Part shown: in pieces, positions 1-9,710 of the stretch
Numbering within the stretch: the first letter of the stretch is position 1
Layout of the letters: every line of letters begins with the position of its first letter
NCBI GenBank assembly: GCA_002734085.1
Contig: NVXV01000007.1
Span: 89,060-153,059 of the forward strand
Length of the DNA stretch: 64,000 bases
Direction of reading: 5' to 3'
Source: Fluviicola sp.
GTDB lineage: Bacteria > Bacteroidota > Bacteroidia > Flavobacteriales_D > Crocinitomicaceae
The notes under the pieces: generated by a model
Databases searched by the model: none
Told to the model about the DNA's origin: nothing
Seen by the model: the letters and a program-made list of their open reading frames with translations, nothing else
Position numbers and translations under genes: made by a program

Positions 1-251
1 ATGAATTTCCAAAAGTGTCTGATTTCTATATTAAAAAGGACAATTTTGAAAAGGCAAACGAAATCATGGAGTCAAAAAAGAAAAAGGATCGCACACAAGA
101 AGATGTAGATAAATTCAATAAAGCTGTGAGTGAATACAATGAGGCAGTTAATTCATTCAATGAGACAAATGAGACGTTGAACAAAAATAGGTCTGATATG
201 CTTGATGAATGGAATAAATCTGTCGAATCATTTTATAAAACACATTCATAA
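1..251 (+). CDS. C-terminal end of an unidentified helical protein (partial)
   Basis: The reading frame is open from the first bases of the window to a TAA at 249-251, so the gene begins upstream. A GTG at position 15 could be read as a start, but the frame continues through it and nothing marks it as an initiation site. The roughly 83 visible residues are rich in Lys, Glu, Asn and Asp, have no Pro after the first few residues and no hydrophobic segment, and should form long helices or a coiled coil. I do not recognise a family. A polar helical tail like this often belongs to a cytoplasmic or periplasmic lipoprotein of Bacteroidota, but that is only a guess. Confidence 0.6.
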   Translation, partial: EFPKVSDFYIKKDNFEKANEIMESKKKKDRTQEDVDKFNKAVSEYNEAVNSFNETNETLNKNRSDMLDEWNKSVESFYKTHS

Positions 252-349
252 GTTGATGGCTGGGTCAAGGTAATGCACAACTTTCTTGTTCAAATTTGAC
301 TTTGCCGTTTTCATACTTCTTTTATTTCCTAAACTTTAATTATATATCG

Positions 350-379
350 TTGGGATTAATCTAATATTACGTAACTTTG
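350..379 (+). promoter_or_regulatory. Bacteroidota-type promoter of tatA operon
   Basis: TTG at 350-352 is followed by exactly 19 bases and then TAACTTTG at 372-379. This matches the Bacteroidota sigma-ABfr pattern (TTG at -33, TAnnTTTG at -7). Transcription would start near 385, leaving a leader of about 18 bases before the tatA ATG at 403. It is the best promoter match I found in the window. Confidence 0.7.
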
Positions 380-402
380 TACGAAATTTAATTTGAATTA
401 AA

Positions 403-579
403 ATGATTTTAGGAATTCCAGGAGGATTACAAATCGTGTTGATAATCGTTGTTATCTTATTGCTCTTTGGTGGAAGAAAGATTCCAGAACTAATGAAAGG
501 ATTAGGAAAAGGAATGAAAGAATTCAAGGACGCAACAAAAAGTGACGAGCCAACAAAAGAAGACGAAAACAAAAAGTAG
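403..579 (+). CDS. tatA: Sec-independent translocase protein TatA/TatE
   Basis: A 58-residue protein with the TatA layout: a short hydrophobic N-terminal helix (residues about 9-22), the [20 protein letters not shown] hinge and amphipathic helix, and a short charged tail. TatA multimerises in the inner membrane to form the pore that exports folded, twin-arginine proteins. The FG dyad and the following Pro are the usual TatA signatures. The start ATG lies about 20 bases after a strong promoter, and gatA starts 18 bases after the stop, so the two are probably co-transcribed. No tatC is in the window. The gene is short and easily missed, but the family assignment is secure; TatA and TatE cannot be separated by sequence here. 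Confidence 0.93.
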   Translation: MILGIPGGLQIVLIIVVILLLFGGRKIPELMKGLGKGMKEFKDATKSDEPTKEDENKK

Positions 580-597
580 GTCATAAACCTTTAATCC

Positions 598-2007
598 ATG
601 TATAATACATTTGCTGACGTTCAGGCTGCTCTTGAAAAAGGGTTGTCGGTTCAAGATATTCTCAATACTTATCTGAAAAACATAGAAGACCGGAAAGATC
701 TAAATGCATTCTTGGAAGTGTTTGAGACATCTGCCAAAGAAAAAGCTGAAGAAGTTGATGAAAAGCTCAAAAACGGAACTGCTGGTCGTTTAGCGGGAAT
801 GATCATTGGAATTAAGGATAATATCTGTTATAAAAACCACAGGGTTTCAGCGGGATCGAAAATCTTAGAAGGTTTTGAATCTTTATACTCAGCAACTGTT
901 GTTGAACGCTTGCTCGAGGAAGATGCAATCATAATCGGACGCTTAAATTGCGATGAATTTGCAATGGGGAGTTCGTCTGAAAATTCAGCTTATGGTTCTG
1001 TTCGTAATGCCGTAAATGAAGATTATGTTCCAGGTGGTTCATCTGGAGGTAGTGCTTCGGCTGTTGCAGCTCAACTTTGTACTGTCGCACTTGGTAGCGA
1101 TACGGGAGGTTCTATTCGTCAACCCGCTTCTTTTACTGGAACAATAGGATTAAAGCCGACGTATGGTCGTGTTTCTCGATATGGGTTGATTGCCTATGCT
1201 TCATCATTTGATCAAATCGGACCATTTTCAAATTCAGTGGAGGACGCTGCACTTGTTACAGAGATTATGGCTGGAAAAGATGAGTTTGATAGTACTGTTT
1301 CGTCTAAAGAAGTAGGAAGCTTCGCGCCAGAACCACTAAAAAGAAAGTTAAAAATTGCATATATAAAGGAGACACTTGATACAGATGGAATTGATCCTGA
1401 AATCAAAGGTAGAATTGAACAATTAGTCAATTGTCTTCGCGCAGATGGACATGAATTGATTCCTGTTTCTTTTCAATATTTGGAACATATGGTTCCTACA
1501 TATTATGTGTTAACAACAGCAGAGGCTTCTTCAAACCTAGCGCGCTTTGATGGCGTACATTACGGATATAGAAGTCAGGATGCTCAGGGAGTTGAAGATA
1601 CCTACGTAAAGTCGAGAACGGAAGGGTTTGGTGTCGAAGTGAAACGACGTATCATGACTGGTACTTTTGTTTTGTCGCACGGTTATTATGACGCCTATTA
1701 TTCGAAAGGACAGAAAGTACGTCGATTGATTCAGGATAGAACGAATGAAATTTTATCTAAGAACGATGTGATTTTGCTTCCTACCGCACCCACAACGGCT
1801 TTTCAACTGAATGCAGTGAAAGACCCTATTCAAATGTATTTACAAGATATTTTTACGGTTCAAGCTAATTTATCTGGGAATCCAGCTATTTCATTGCCAA
1901 TCGGGCAGCATTCAAATGGAATGCCTTTTGGGTTGCAATTGATTGGGAGCCACTTTAAAGAAAAAGAGTTGATGGACGCGTCGTCATTTTTAATGGATTT
2001 TTGTTAG
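598..2007 (+). CDS. gatA: Asp-tRNA(Asn)/Glu-tRNA(Gln) amidotransferase subunit A
   Basis: A 469-residue amidase-signature protein. The Ser-cisSer-Lys triad is intact: K73 in GIKDNI, S148 in the GGSSGGS loop, and nucleophile S172 in GSDTGGSIRQPA. The spacing equals that of characterised GatA proteins, and the length is typical (about 470-490). GatA releases ammonia from glutamine and passes it to GatB, which amidates misacylated Glu-tRNA(Gln) or Asp-tRNA(Asn). gatB and gatC are not in the window. Their absence here argues weakly for a stand-alone amidase, but the near full-length match to GatA, including the C-terminal NLSGNPAISLP segment, favours GatA. It sits between tatA and a lytic transglycosylase gene, whose start is 3 bases after this stop. 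Confidence 0.9.
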   Translation: MYNTFADVQAALEKGLSVQDILNTYLKNIEDRKDLNAFLEVFETSAKEKAEEVDEKLKNGTAGRLAGMIIGIKDNICYKNHRVSAGSKILEGFESLYSATVVERLLEEDAIIIGRLNCDEFAMGSSSENSAYGSVRNAVNEDYVPGGSSGGSASAVAAQLCTVALGSDTGGSIRQPASFTGTIGLKPTYGRVSRYGLIAYASSFDQIGPFSNSVEDAALVTEIMAGKDEFDSTVSSKEVGSFAPEPLKRKLKIAYIKETLDTDGIDPEIKGRIEQLVNCLRADGHELIPVSFQYLEHMVPTYYVLTTAEASSNLARFDGVHYGYRSQDAQGVEDTYVKSRTEGFGVEVKRRIMTGTFVLSHGYYDAYYSKGQKVRRLIQDRTNEILSKNDVILLPTAPTTAFQLNAVKDPIQMYLQDIFTVQANLSGNPAISLPIGQHSNGMPFGLQLIGSHFKEKELMDASSFLMDFC

Positions 2008-2010
2008 CCT

Positions 2011-3492
2011 ATGATTTTATTAAGGAGTACCATAATCATTTTATTCTGCCAGGTTTCATTAGTAATCGTCGGACAAGGGGAAAATGATTCCACATCTCCA
2101 AAAGATTCTACTGTTATCGAGTATGAACATTTTTTAGAGGTAGTGGAAAACTCTCTTAACGAATTTTATAAGGAAAATACATCAACAGACAATAAAACGG
2201 ACTCTATTATTGCTGCATTAGGATATGATGAAAATGAGGTGCCTCAGTTCTCAGACTCTATTTATTGCATGCGTTTAGGTTTAATGAACGAGAAAAGTCC
2301 ATTTCACTTAGATTGCAACGAGGATGTACTGTCTGTAATCGATTACTTTGCTCGAAAAAGAAGAAGATTTACTGCAGTAACAATGGGTCGATCAGCTTTA
2401 TATTTTAACATGTTTGAGGAAAAACTAGCGAAGCATGATATGCCCATTGAGTTAAAATATCTTTCGGTAATAGAAAGTGGATTGCGACCTCAGATAAAAT
2501 CACGAGCAGGAGCTTTAGGGTTGTGGCAGTTTATGTATAGAACAGGTAAAATGTATGGACTTGAGCAAAATTCGTACATCGATGAACGCATGGATCCAGA
2601 GTTAGCTACTGAAGCCGCTTGCCGATACCTAAAGCATCTTTATAGTATGTATGGCGATTGGAATATGGCCTTAGCGTCATATAATGCTGGGCCAGGGAAT
2701 GTAAATAAAGCGATTCGGCGTTCAGGAGGGAAAATGACGTATTGGGAAATACGACCCTATTTACCAAGAGAAACACAAGGGTATGTGCCTAATTTTATCG
2801 CTATGTCGTACATGATGACTTATCATGCTGAGCACAATGTTGTACCTAGAGAACCAATGATTAATGACTTCGAAACAGATACGGTTTGTTTAAGAGATGG
2901 GCTGCACATGAAAGTTATAGATAGTTTAGTTAATTGGGATATTGAAAGTATCAAAGCATTGAATCCTATTTATAAGACATCTTATATCCCAAAAGACGAA
3001 AAGCATAGATGCATTACTATTCCGGTTAGTCTAGTAGGGAAATGGATTGAGATGGAAGACAGTATTTATGCACTTGATTCAATTATTTACGAAACACTTC
3101 CTGAAGAAGAAAAGGAGGAGGAAATGGGCTCTTCGGTAAATCATTACGTACGTTCAGGTGAGAATTTAGGTGTTATCGCTGAGCGATATGGGACTTCTGT
3201 AAGCAGGTTGATGGATTGGAATAACTTGCACTCAACAAGGTTACGCGTTGGACAAAAACTCATAATTTATGGAGCCGATGCACCAAAACAAAAACCTAAG
3301 AAAGAGAAAAAATCTGATTCAAATGACCCACCACCAACACCCACTGAAGGCACTATTTATACAATACAATCAGGTGATAATTTTTGGGCGATTGCTAAAA
3401 AGTACAACACAACCATTTCAGAGCTAGAGTCTTTGAATCCAGGTGTCGATAGTTCTGACTTGAAGGTGGGACAAAAAATCCGTGTAAAATAA
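2011..3492 (+). CDS. mltD: MltD-like lytic transglycosylase with two LysM domains
   Basis: 493 residues: an N-terminal signal peptide (about 1-21), a lytic transglycosylase domain of the SLT family (about 140-270) and two LysM peptidoglycan-binding repeats (about 377-420 and 447-492). The catalytic Glu is E155 in the VIESGLRP motif, followed by GALGLWQFM and the NAGPGNV motif typical of the family. Enzymes of this type cleave the glycan strand with formation of 1,6-anhydro-MurNAc. The two LysM modules are linked by a Lys/Pro-rich spacer. The gene starts 3 bases after gatA, so it is very likely in the same transcript. There is no lipobox, so the protein is periplasmic rather than a lipoprotein. 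Confidence 0.9.
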   Translation: MILLRSTIIILFCQVSLVIVGQGENDSTSPKDSTVIEYEHFLEVVENSLNEFYKENTSTDNKTDSIIAALGYDENEVPQFSDSIYCMRLGLMNEKSPFHLDCNEDVLSVIDYFARKRRRFTAVTMGRSALYFNMFEEKLAKHDMPIELKYLSVIESGLRPQIKSRAGALGLWQFMYRTGKMYGLEQNSYIDERMDPELATEAACRYLKHLYSMYGDWNMALASYNAGPGNVNKAIRRSGGKMTYWEIRPYLPRETQGYVPNFIAMSYMMTYHAEHNVVPREPMINDFETDTVCLRDGLHMKVIDSLVNWDIESIKALNPIYKTSYIPKDEKHRCITIPVSLVGKWIEMEDSIYALDSIIYETLPEEEKEEEMGSSVNHYVRSGENLGVIAERYGTSVSRLMDWNNLHSTRLRVGQKLIIYGADAPKQKPKKEKKSDSNDPPPTPTEGTIYTIQSGDNFWAIAKKYNTTISELESLNPGVDSSDLKVGQKIRVK

Positions 3493-3574
3493 TAGTCTTC
3501 TATTCCGTTTAGTCAAAAAATCACTCCTTTCGGAACAGTGTTTGATTGTGTGTTACGTAGAATAACATTTTCTT

Positions 3575-3582
3575 TATCTTTG
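3575..3582 (+). promoter_or_regulatory. Candidate -7 box upstream of DUF4837 gene
   Basis: TATCTTTG at 3575-3582 matches the TAnnTTTG -7 element and lies 15 bases before the ATG at 3597. No good TTG is seen 19 bases upstream, so this may be a weak internal promoter within the tatA-gatA-mltD transcript. Confidence 0.4.
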
Positions 3583-3596
3583 AAAAAAAGTAATTT

Positions 3597-4724
3597 ATGA
3601 AATACTATTTGGGGGTTACTGTTTTGATTCTATTATTGTTTTCTTGTTCGCAAAGTGAGAATAAGAAAGATGGATCAAAGGGTTCTAAGACAACTACGAC
3701 AAAAAAGTTGAAAGACGGGATGGTCCTAGATGGAAAATCCACGGCTTTATACACTGGAAAACCCGGACAACTTGTTATAGTGAGTGAAAACACAATTTAC
3801 ACCGATGAGGTAGCCGTTTTATTTGATTCTATTTTCGGTCAGTTTATTCGACCTTATTACCCGCCAGAACCAAAATTTGAGATTTTCCCAAGAACAAAGA
3901 GTGACTTTGAGAAAGGTTCTAAAAGCTTAAGAAATTTAATTTTTTTAGAACTTGATCCATCAATACCGGCCGGCGAACCAATGCTAATTATTAAAAAGAA
4001 CTATTATTCGAGAACTCAGTTAATCGCTGAGTTTAAAGCAAACAATATGAATGATTTGTATGCTTTGATCGAAGAAAGAATAGAAAAAGTGTATGATATG
4101 TTTGATACACAAGAGTGGAAAAGGGAGTACTTGAGACATAAAAAAGCGAACAATCAGGTTGTTAAAAAGAAATTAAGAAAGCAATTCGGTATCGAGTTTG
4201 AAATACAATCGAAAGCGCATTATGAAAGTAAAGATAATATGTATGCACATATCACTTTACCAGAACGCTCAAGACAAATGGAGTTAGAAGCAGGAGGTGG
4301 ATACAATAGCACTAAAGCGAATTTTATCCAAAGTGGTATTATGGTGTGGCAATATGATTTCAAAGATTCTTCTCAACTTACTCCAGCATATTTGATGCGT
4401 GCCAGAGACTCTATTTTAAAGAAGTATGCCAAACACGAGATTGACGGCATCTATATGGGGACACAGGATCACCCTGCGGTTGTACCAGTTCATGAAGAGT
4501 TCCAAATTGGAGATATCATAGGTTACCAGTTTCGTGGACTTTTTAAATTTACAGGTAGGATGGAACCTTCTGGTGGTAAGTTTTGGAGTTTCCATTTCTT
4601 GCACCCAAAAACAAACAGGATTGTTGCGGTGAGTGGTTATTTAGATGCTCCTCCAACAATGTCTGCAAGCCTTGATTTACGAAAAATTCAAGCTATTATT
4701 TATTCGTTGAAGATTGCAGAGTGA
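3597..4724 (+). CDS. DUF4837 family lipoprotein
   Basis: A 375-residue lipoprotein: a hydrophobic N-terminus ends in the lipobox LLFSC, with the lipidated Cys at residue 17, followed by a Lys/Ser/Thr-rich linker. The rest is a soluble periplasmic domain with conserved-looking segments such as YMGTQDHPAVVPVH and GLFKFTGRMEPSGG near the C-terminus. Length, the repeated pattern of Trp/Tyr and the position directly after a LysM transglycosylase gene fit DUF4837, a Bacteroidota family of unknown function. The family name is from memory of its sequence pattern and context, so it is moderately sure. An envelope role linked to the upstream peptidoglycan enzyme is an inference from gene order. Confidence 0.7.
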   Translation: MKYYLGVTVLILLLFSCSQSENKKDGSKGSKTTTTKKLKDGMVLDGKSTALYTGKPGQLVIVSENTIYTDEVAVLFDSIFGQFIRPYYPPEPKFEIFPRTKSDFEKGSKSLRNLIFLELDPSIPAGEPMLIIKKNYYSRTQLIAEFKANNMNDLYALIEERIEKVYDMFDTQEWKREYLRHKKANNQVVKKKLRKQFGIEFEIQSKAHYESKDNMYAHITLPERSRQMELEAGGGYNSTKANFIQSGIMVWQYDFKDSSQLTPAYLMRARDSILKKYAKHEIDGIYMGTQDHPAVVPVHEEFQIGDIIGYQFRGLFKFTGRMEPSGGKFWSFHFLHPKTNRIVAVSGYLDAPPTMSASLDLRKIQAIIYSLKIAE

Positions 4725-4763
4725 AGTAATACACAATCAGATTTGAAATAAATGGATTTATTC

Positions 4764-7154
4764 TTATTCCTTAACCACTTTGAAGTGTTGCGTACTTAAT
4801 TTCCCTTTAATGTTGATAAAATATGTGCCACTGGATAAGTTACTGAGGTCCACAACTGTTTTATCATCATTATTTTTCAAGTTCATTACCACTTGACCTT
4901 GCATGTTTGACAATACAATAGATGCATCTTTTGGAGCATTTTGTATTGTAACACCCCTCGATGTTGGGTTAGGAAAAATATAAATTTCTTGATTTTTGCA
5001 GTCAATTGATTCTATTCCAAGAACAGTTTTTGTACCATTAAAATTTGTTTGAGATAATCGAATGTATTTGGTATTTCCTAAACCTGTATAAATCTTTTCA
5101 TAAACTATAGGATTTATAGTAGTGCCTTGTCCAGATACCTGATCTAAGTACGTCCAAGTTTTACCATTTTCACTTTTTTCCAGAGTGAAAAAATCGTTAT
5201 TTCTTTCTGATCCTGTTTCCCAATTTACCTGGGTTGTCTTGTTTTCACAGTAAACATTAAAGTCTATAAGTTCTACAGGGAGTGGTGATGGTTCAGTAGC
5301 TGTTAACCAAATATTATGTACAACCGGACTATTATTTCTAAAAATAGCAGCTGAAACAAAAATTTCCTGTTGTGCAACACCTGAAATATCAAAGGATTGA
5401 TTGCCAGACAATCCTGCATTTCTAATAAATGGTCCCGCAACGACAGCTTGTGTAGATGCATCGTGAATGTTGTATTCTACGTAGCAATTACCACATGAAA
5501 CGGTATTATCAGTTACTTTAAGTTCATCCCAAGCACCAGCATCTGGACCATAAATATCACGATTGACTGTTGGGAAATACACCGTGTTTTTAAAATCTGA
5601 AAAAGTTCCTTCAAGTCTTGGAGAAGTCGTTGTTCCGTTATCTCGTTGCCTTAAGCACCTATTGTTGTTAGAGCCAGGAGTAAAAGCATTGTCCCACCTT
5701 GCTAAAAGGTTGAAATCATTACCATCACTCCAGCCTGCACGATCTATTACTTCTTGAAGTATAGACGTATTTGAAAGCATTGTGTATCTAGCGTTATCTG
5801 TCCAAGAAGAATTAAGAACAATGTTTTCTTGAGCAGTTGTTCTATTGGTTAGACTCGTCACATTTGTTCCGTTAAGAGCAGGGCCACTATCAAAATCATG
5901 CCCATCGAAAATTAAGGGAGTAACAACATTCTGTGTTTCACAAAAACAGGCATTTGTTGCAACAATAGAAAACTCATTTGTTAAAATAGTCGCACCTTGA
6001 GGTATATTTAATGTAAAAGGGAATCCGTTGTATATGGGGTCGTTTCCATTACAATTGTTTTGATATCCGATTGTCATATAAGTTGGAGCTGGGTACCAGG
6101 TTCCGTTTTCATAGACACCGTCGTTCGTTGTAGTATTCACGGAGTAACTCCCTTCATTGACTTGCATATAATCATCATCGGGATAAGCAGTAGTATTATC
6201 GAGAATAGATAAAAAATCATAATTAGCTTCTTGAACAACTCCAGTTAGAAACTGTTCTTCAGAAGTATAATACCAACCTTCTTCCTCATAAGTGGTTGTT
6301 GGATAATAGGAGTAGGGCCATAGTTGCGTTGACCATTCCCCCCAATTAGAGCCTCCATCTGAGGATATTCTAGTTCTTACAAAATAGGTTCGGTCTCCGG
6401 TTAAGTTTTCTGTTGTCCAAAAATCATAAGGCGTATTAGCACTATAATTGGTTCCATCATTAATTGTACTGACTAGTGCAGTACCAGTAAAATCTGAAGA
6501 TTGATTTAATTCAATTTGAACCGCATTAAAATCTTCAGATCCTTCGATTGTAAATTTTGGATTTATATTCGCTCCTCTCCTGTGTGCAAAGCCAGTTGAT
6601 AAAAGTGGGTCTTCTGAATAATTTAAAAGTGTCGCAATTCCAGCCGAGGCAACAGTTATAGAATAGTCTTCTGCTTGTCCGTAGTCATATCCTCCACAAG
6701 GGTTGGTTGGGTCGGTGTTATAATTTTTAACGACTCTCATTCGTGTAACACCCGAATTTGCAGTTCCAGGTACCGTTATATTGGTTGAGATTGGTGTGCC
6801 ACCAGTAGTGTTATTAATAGTACCAATGTAATATGTTTCATTTGCATCAGCAAAGTCATTGTCTTGATTCCAATCGAAAAAAACCCTAAAATGGTTAGTA
6901 TATGCTCCGCATGTAGTACCGTCCACAGAAATATTATAAGTGTCACCAGCATCTAAACTAGTCTGTTGTGTTGTAAAATCTTCCACCTCCAAACCACTTG
7001 CACAAGTGTTTGAAGTTGTGTTGTTGATTGTTTCTAGTTGTACTAGCGAAATGGGCTCAACGTCAATTCCAAAAGAGGGGCTACAGTATTGAGTAAGTCC
7101 AAAAAATGGAATAGCGCTAATCAAAATGCTTATAAATGTAGAATATGTTCTCAT
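4764..7154 (-). CDS. GEVED-domain T9SS type A secreted protein
   Basis: About 796 residues. I take the start at 7154 (MRTYSTF) rather than seven codons upstream, because it gives a clean signal peptide. The first 160 residues after it carry a GEVED domain (FRVFFDWNQDNDFAD, GYDYGQAEDYSI), a calcium-binding-like beta module common in secreted Bacteroidota proteins. The middle has beta-rich, Asn/Thr-rich fibronectin-like repeats. The last 75 residues form a type A T9SS sorting domain, with IFPNPTSRGV, LSNLSSGTYFI and a basic C-terminus. The protein should be exported by Sec, then moved over the outer membrane by T9SS and attached or released. No catalytic motif is recognised, so an adhesin or matrix role is likely. 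It is the last gene of the minus-strand surface block. Confidence 0.85.
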   Translation of the reverse strand: MRTYSTFISILISAIPFFGLTQYCSPSFGIDVEPISLVQLETINNTTSNTCASGLEVEDFTTQQTSLDAGDTYNISVDGTTCGAYTNHFRVFFDWNQDNDFADANETYYIGTINNTTGGTPISTNITVPGTANSGVTRMRVVKNYNTDPTNPCGGYDYGQAEDYSITVASAGIATLLNYSEDPLLSTGFAHRRGANINPKFTIEGSEDFNAVQIELNQSSDFTGTALVSTINDGTNYSANTPYDFWTTENLTGDRTYFVRTRISSDGGSNWGEWSTQLWPYSYYPTTTYEEEGWYYTSEEQFLTGVVQEANYDFLSILDNTTAYPDDDYMQVNEGSYSVNTTTNDGVYENGTWYPAPTYMTIGYQNNCNGNDPIYNGFPFTLNIPQGATILTNEFSIVATNACFCETQNVVTPLIFDGHDFDSGPALNGTNVTSLTNRTTAQENIVLNSSWTDNARYTMLSNTSILQEVIDRAGWSDGNDFNLLARWDNAFTPGSNNNRCLRQRDNGTTTSPRLEGTFSDFKNTVYFPTVNRDIYGPDAGAWDELKVTDNTVSCGNCYVEYNIHDASTQAVVAGPFIRNAGLSGNQSFDISGVAQQEIFVSAAIFRNNSPVVHNIWLTATEPSPLPVELIDFNVYCENKTTQVNWETGSERNNDFFTLEKSENGKTWTYLDQVSGQGTTINPIVYEKIYTGLGNTKYIRLSQTNFNGTKTVLGIESIDCKNQEIYIFPNPTSRGVTIQNAPKDASIVLSNMQGQVVMNLKNNDDKTVVDLSNLSSGTYFINIKGKLSTQHFKVVKE

Positions 7155-7279
7155 GTTCAATAGTTTTAGCTCCAATGAACTTAAATATCCTACCAGTACT
7201 TTTGGTCTTTTCCTGACCTATAATCTATTAAATAAGTAAAATTACTTAGGACTTTACAAGTAAATAAGTTTAGAAGTAA

Positions 7280-9697
7280 CTATGAACCTCCCAATTTAAA
7301 AGAGTACTGCAACATTATAGATCGGGGAGCTTCCATTTTTAACGGACGCAGTGAATACATATTATTCGTGATATTTGAACTGATGACTGCAATTTTGTGC
7401 ATCTCGTTGATCGCATAACTAATTCGCGCATCGAAAATCCAGTTTCCATGTTGGTGAGCTTCAAAGTAATCCATATAACGAATGTTTTGAATGGTATTGA
7501 TGGTCTCTGTACTTTCTTCAAATTCAGCTATAACACCATCTAGGTTTTCCATTTTACTAAAATATTTAACAGAGAAGCCGATAGATAGTTTCTTTTTAAA
7601 TGACCAAGAAACATCGGCTTTAATGTTGTGGAGAAAGCGGTATTTGAGAATATTATCCTCTGGATTGAGTGAAGTATTGTTATAACTGTATTCTCTAGGA
7701 TTCACGGGGTGACTATCAACTGCATAAACCAAGTTAGGATTGAGTGTTTTTGGCAAAATGTAATTATATCCTGCAATAAAAGTCATCGTATTATTCTTAT
7801 TTATTTTTGCTTTACCAGAAAAAGAAATGTCAATTCCAATTATTCTCGAACGCCCGGTATTTAAAAACTTAAAGCCTGCACCTGTAGGTGAATTTAAATC
7901 CCAAAACCCAAATAAATATTCAATGGTGTTGTCATATTCTTGCCAAAACCCAGCGATATCTAGGTACCCGAATAATTTACCGAATTTAAACCCTTGCTTA
8001 ATTCCAACTTCACTATTCGAAGAGGTTTCAGGCTTTAATTCTGGATTTGGGAAAACACCAAAATTACCTATTCCAGTCTGTATGAATCGTTCGGTAATTG
8101 TTGGAAATCTATAGCCTTGTCCATACGACATTCTCAAATAGGTTTCCTGATGTAATTTAATGTTTCCTCCTGCTCTAAATATTGGTTTAATAGCATTTAC
8201 TGTATCATTTAAGGAAAAGTACTCAATTCGACCACCTACAGAAAGGTTTACAATCTCCCAAAGCTTTTTTTCAAGTTGTCCATAACCAGAGACGTTTAAC
8301 AAAGAATTGTCAGGTGTTCCTGAACCGGCGTATAACTCGGCGTAGGAATCTGTATATGTACCTGAAACACCACCAATAAACTCAAGCGCAGCCAATTGTT
8401 TATACGATCGTTGAAACTGGTAGTCACCATAGTAAAGTAGTGAGTTGTTTGATTGATTCGCTGTTATTTCATTATCTGTATATAAAAAGCGTCCTCTTAA
8501 TTTGTGGGTAGATCCCGATTCTAAATTGACATTAACAAAAGGATCTAAATTAAAAATGGTTTGTTGTTGCAAGAATACAGCTCCTGGATATCCTTGAAAT
8601 AGGCCTGTTGTGTCATTTAACCAAGCAAAAATCATTGGTGATTCGCTAATCATACCATTTCCATTTAATCCGTAAGATAAACCTCTTAACTTCTTAGATC
8701 GTCTTCTGAGATTAAAATTAATTCTTGCTCGCTTGGAAACCATTTGAGCATTCGTAAAGTTTGAAATTGTATCTGGATAGCTTTGTTCAATAAACTCATC
8801 TTGAATAGGTGGTCCAATGTATCCCTGGTCATAATTTACATTACCGCCTATAACTAAATCCCAATTTCCAATTTTTCGAGAGTGTAAAAAATTTGCTCCT
8901 GAGATGAGTGAAGGATTATCTCTCCAAATTTGAGCCGTATCCCTTGGGTAACTGTAAAAGCCTGTGTATATATTTACTTTTGTTAAAGGTTCATTTGTGG
9001 GATATTTTGTTCGAATGTGAATTGCACCTGAAAGCGCAGAACTTCCAGCTAAAACAGATCCAGCTCCTTTTACAACCTCTATTTGTTTGATATTTTCGAC
9101 CGGAATAAAACTCCACTCAGGTCTTCCTGCATCCCCCGAAAGCAATGGCATATCGTCAACAATAACGGCAACTTTACTACCCACTCCAAAGGTAAAGCCA
9201 CTTCCTCCTCGAATTTGTGGTTCACCATCTAAAATATTTAATCCTGGGGTTTGATCTAAAATCGTTTCTACGCTCCTCGTGTTTTTATCTTCAATGAGTT
9301 CTGGTTTTATGATTTCTAATGAAACGGTTATGTCTTCTGGTCGTTTGTCAAATTTCCCAACACGAATTTCAACCTCTTCGAGCTCTAGTAAATCACCATA
9401 TGATTCCAAGGTAACATCATACTCTGTAAGTTTATTTTCCCTGATTACCACTGTAAAAGTGTCTGTCACTTTATTAGTGAAGCGACATATTAATTTCCTT
9501 TCTCCAACGGGTAATTTTAAGATGTAATTCCCTTCAGCATCTGTTGAAGCGCCTATTGTGACATCACCCCTATAAATGACTGAGGCGCCAATGAGAGGTT
9601 CTCCATTATTATCAATAACACGGCCAATCAATGTCCCTTCCTGAGAGAACATTAATGAAGGCAGAATAATAAAATAGGCGAATAAAAATAATCGCAT
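7280..9697 (-). CDS. TonB-dependent outer-membrane receptor
   Basis: 805 residues with a signal peptide (1-18), a carboxypeptidase-regulatory-like beta domain (about 22-98, with GRVIDNNGEPLIGASV), a plug domain (about 118-230, with QIRGGSGFTFG and IEVVKGAGSVLAGSSALSG) and a 22-strand type barrel ending in YSFKLGGS. Such receptors import substrates across the outer membrane with energy from TonB-ExbBD. The size and plug resemble siderophore, haem or cobalamin receptors more than the larger SusC type, and there is no SusD gene beside it. The substrate cannot be read from sequence. It starts 13 bases downstream of the PCMD protein gene, so the two are probably one operon and may work together at the surface. 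Confidence 0.88.
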   Translation of the reverse strand: MRLFLFAYFIILPSLMFSQEGTLIGRVIDNNGEPLIGASVIYRGDVTIGASTDAEGNYILKLPVGERKLICRFTNKVTDTFTVVIRENKLTEYDVTLESYGDLLELEEVEIRVGKFDKRPEDITVSLEIIKPELIEDKNTRSVETILDQTPGLNILDGEPQIRGGSGFTFGVGSKVAVIVDDMPLLSGDAGRPEWSFIPVENIKQIEVVKGAGSVLAGSSALSGAIHIRTKYPTNEPLTKVNIYTGFYSYPRDTAQIWRDNPSLISGANFLHSRKIGNWDLVIGGNVNYDQGYIGPPIQDEFIEQSYPDTISNFTNAQMVSKRARINFNLRRRSKKLRGLSYGLNGNGMISESPMIFAWLNDTTGLFQGYPGAVFLQQQTIFNLDPFVNVNLESGSTHKLRGRFLYTDNEITANQSNNSLLYYGDYQFQRSYKQLAALEFIGGVSGTYTDSYAELYAGSGTPDNSLLNVSGYGQLEKKLWEIVNLSVGGRIEYFSLNDTVNAIKPIFRAGGNIKLHQETYLRMSYGQGYRFPTITERFIQTGIGNFGVFPNPELKPETSSNSEVGIKQGFKFGKLFGYLDIAGFWQEYDNTIEYLFGFWDLNSPTGAGFKFLNTGRSRIIGIDISFSGKAKINKNNTMTFIAGYNYILPKTLNPNLVYAVDSHPVNPREYSYNNTSLNPEDNILKYRFLHNIKADVSWSFKKKLSIGFSVKYFSKMENLDGVIAEFEESTETINTIQNIRYMDYFEAHQHGNWIFDARISYAINEMHKIAVISSNITNNMYSLRPLKMEAPRSIMLQYSFKLGGS

Positions 9698-9710
9698 AGA
9701 TTAAAAATTC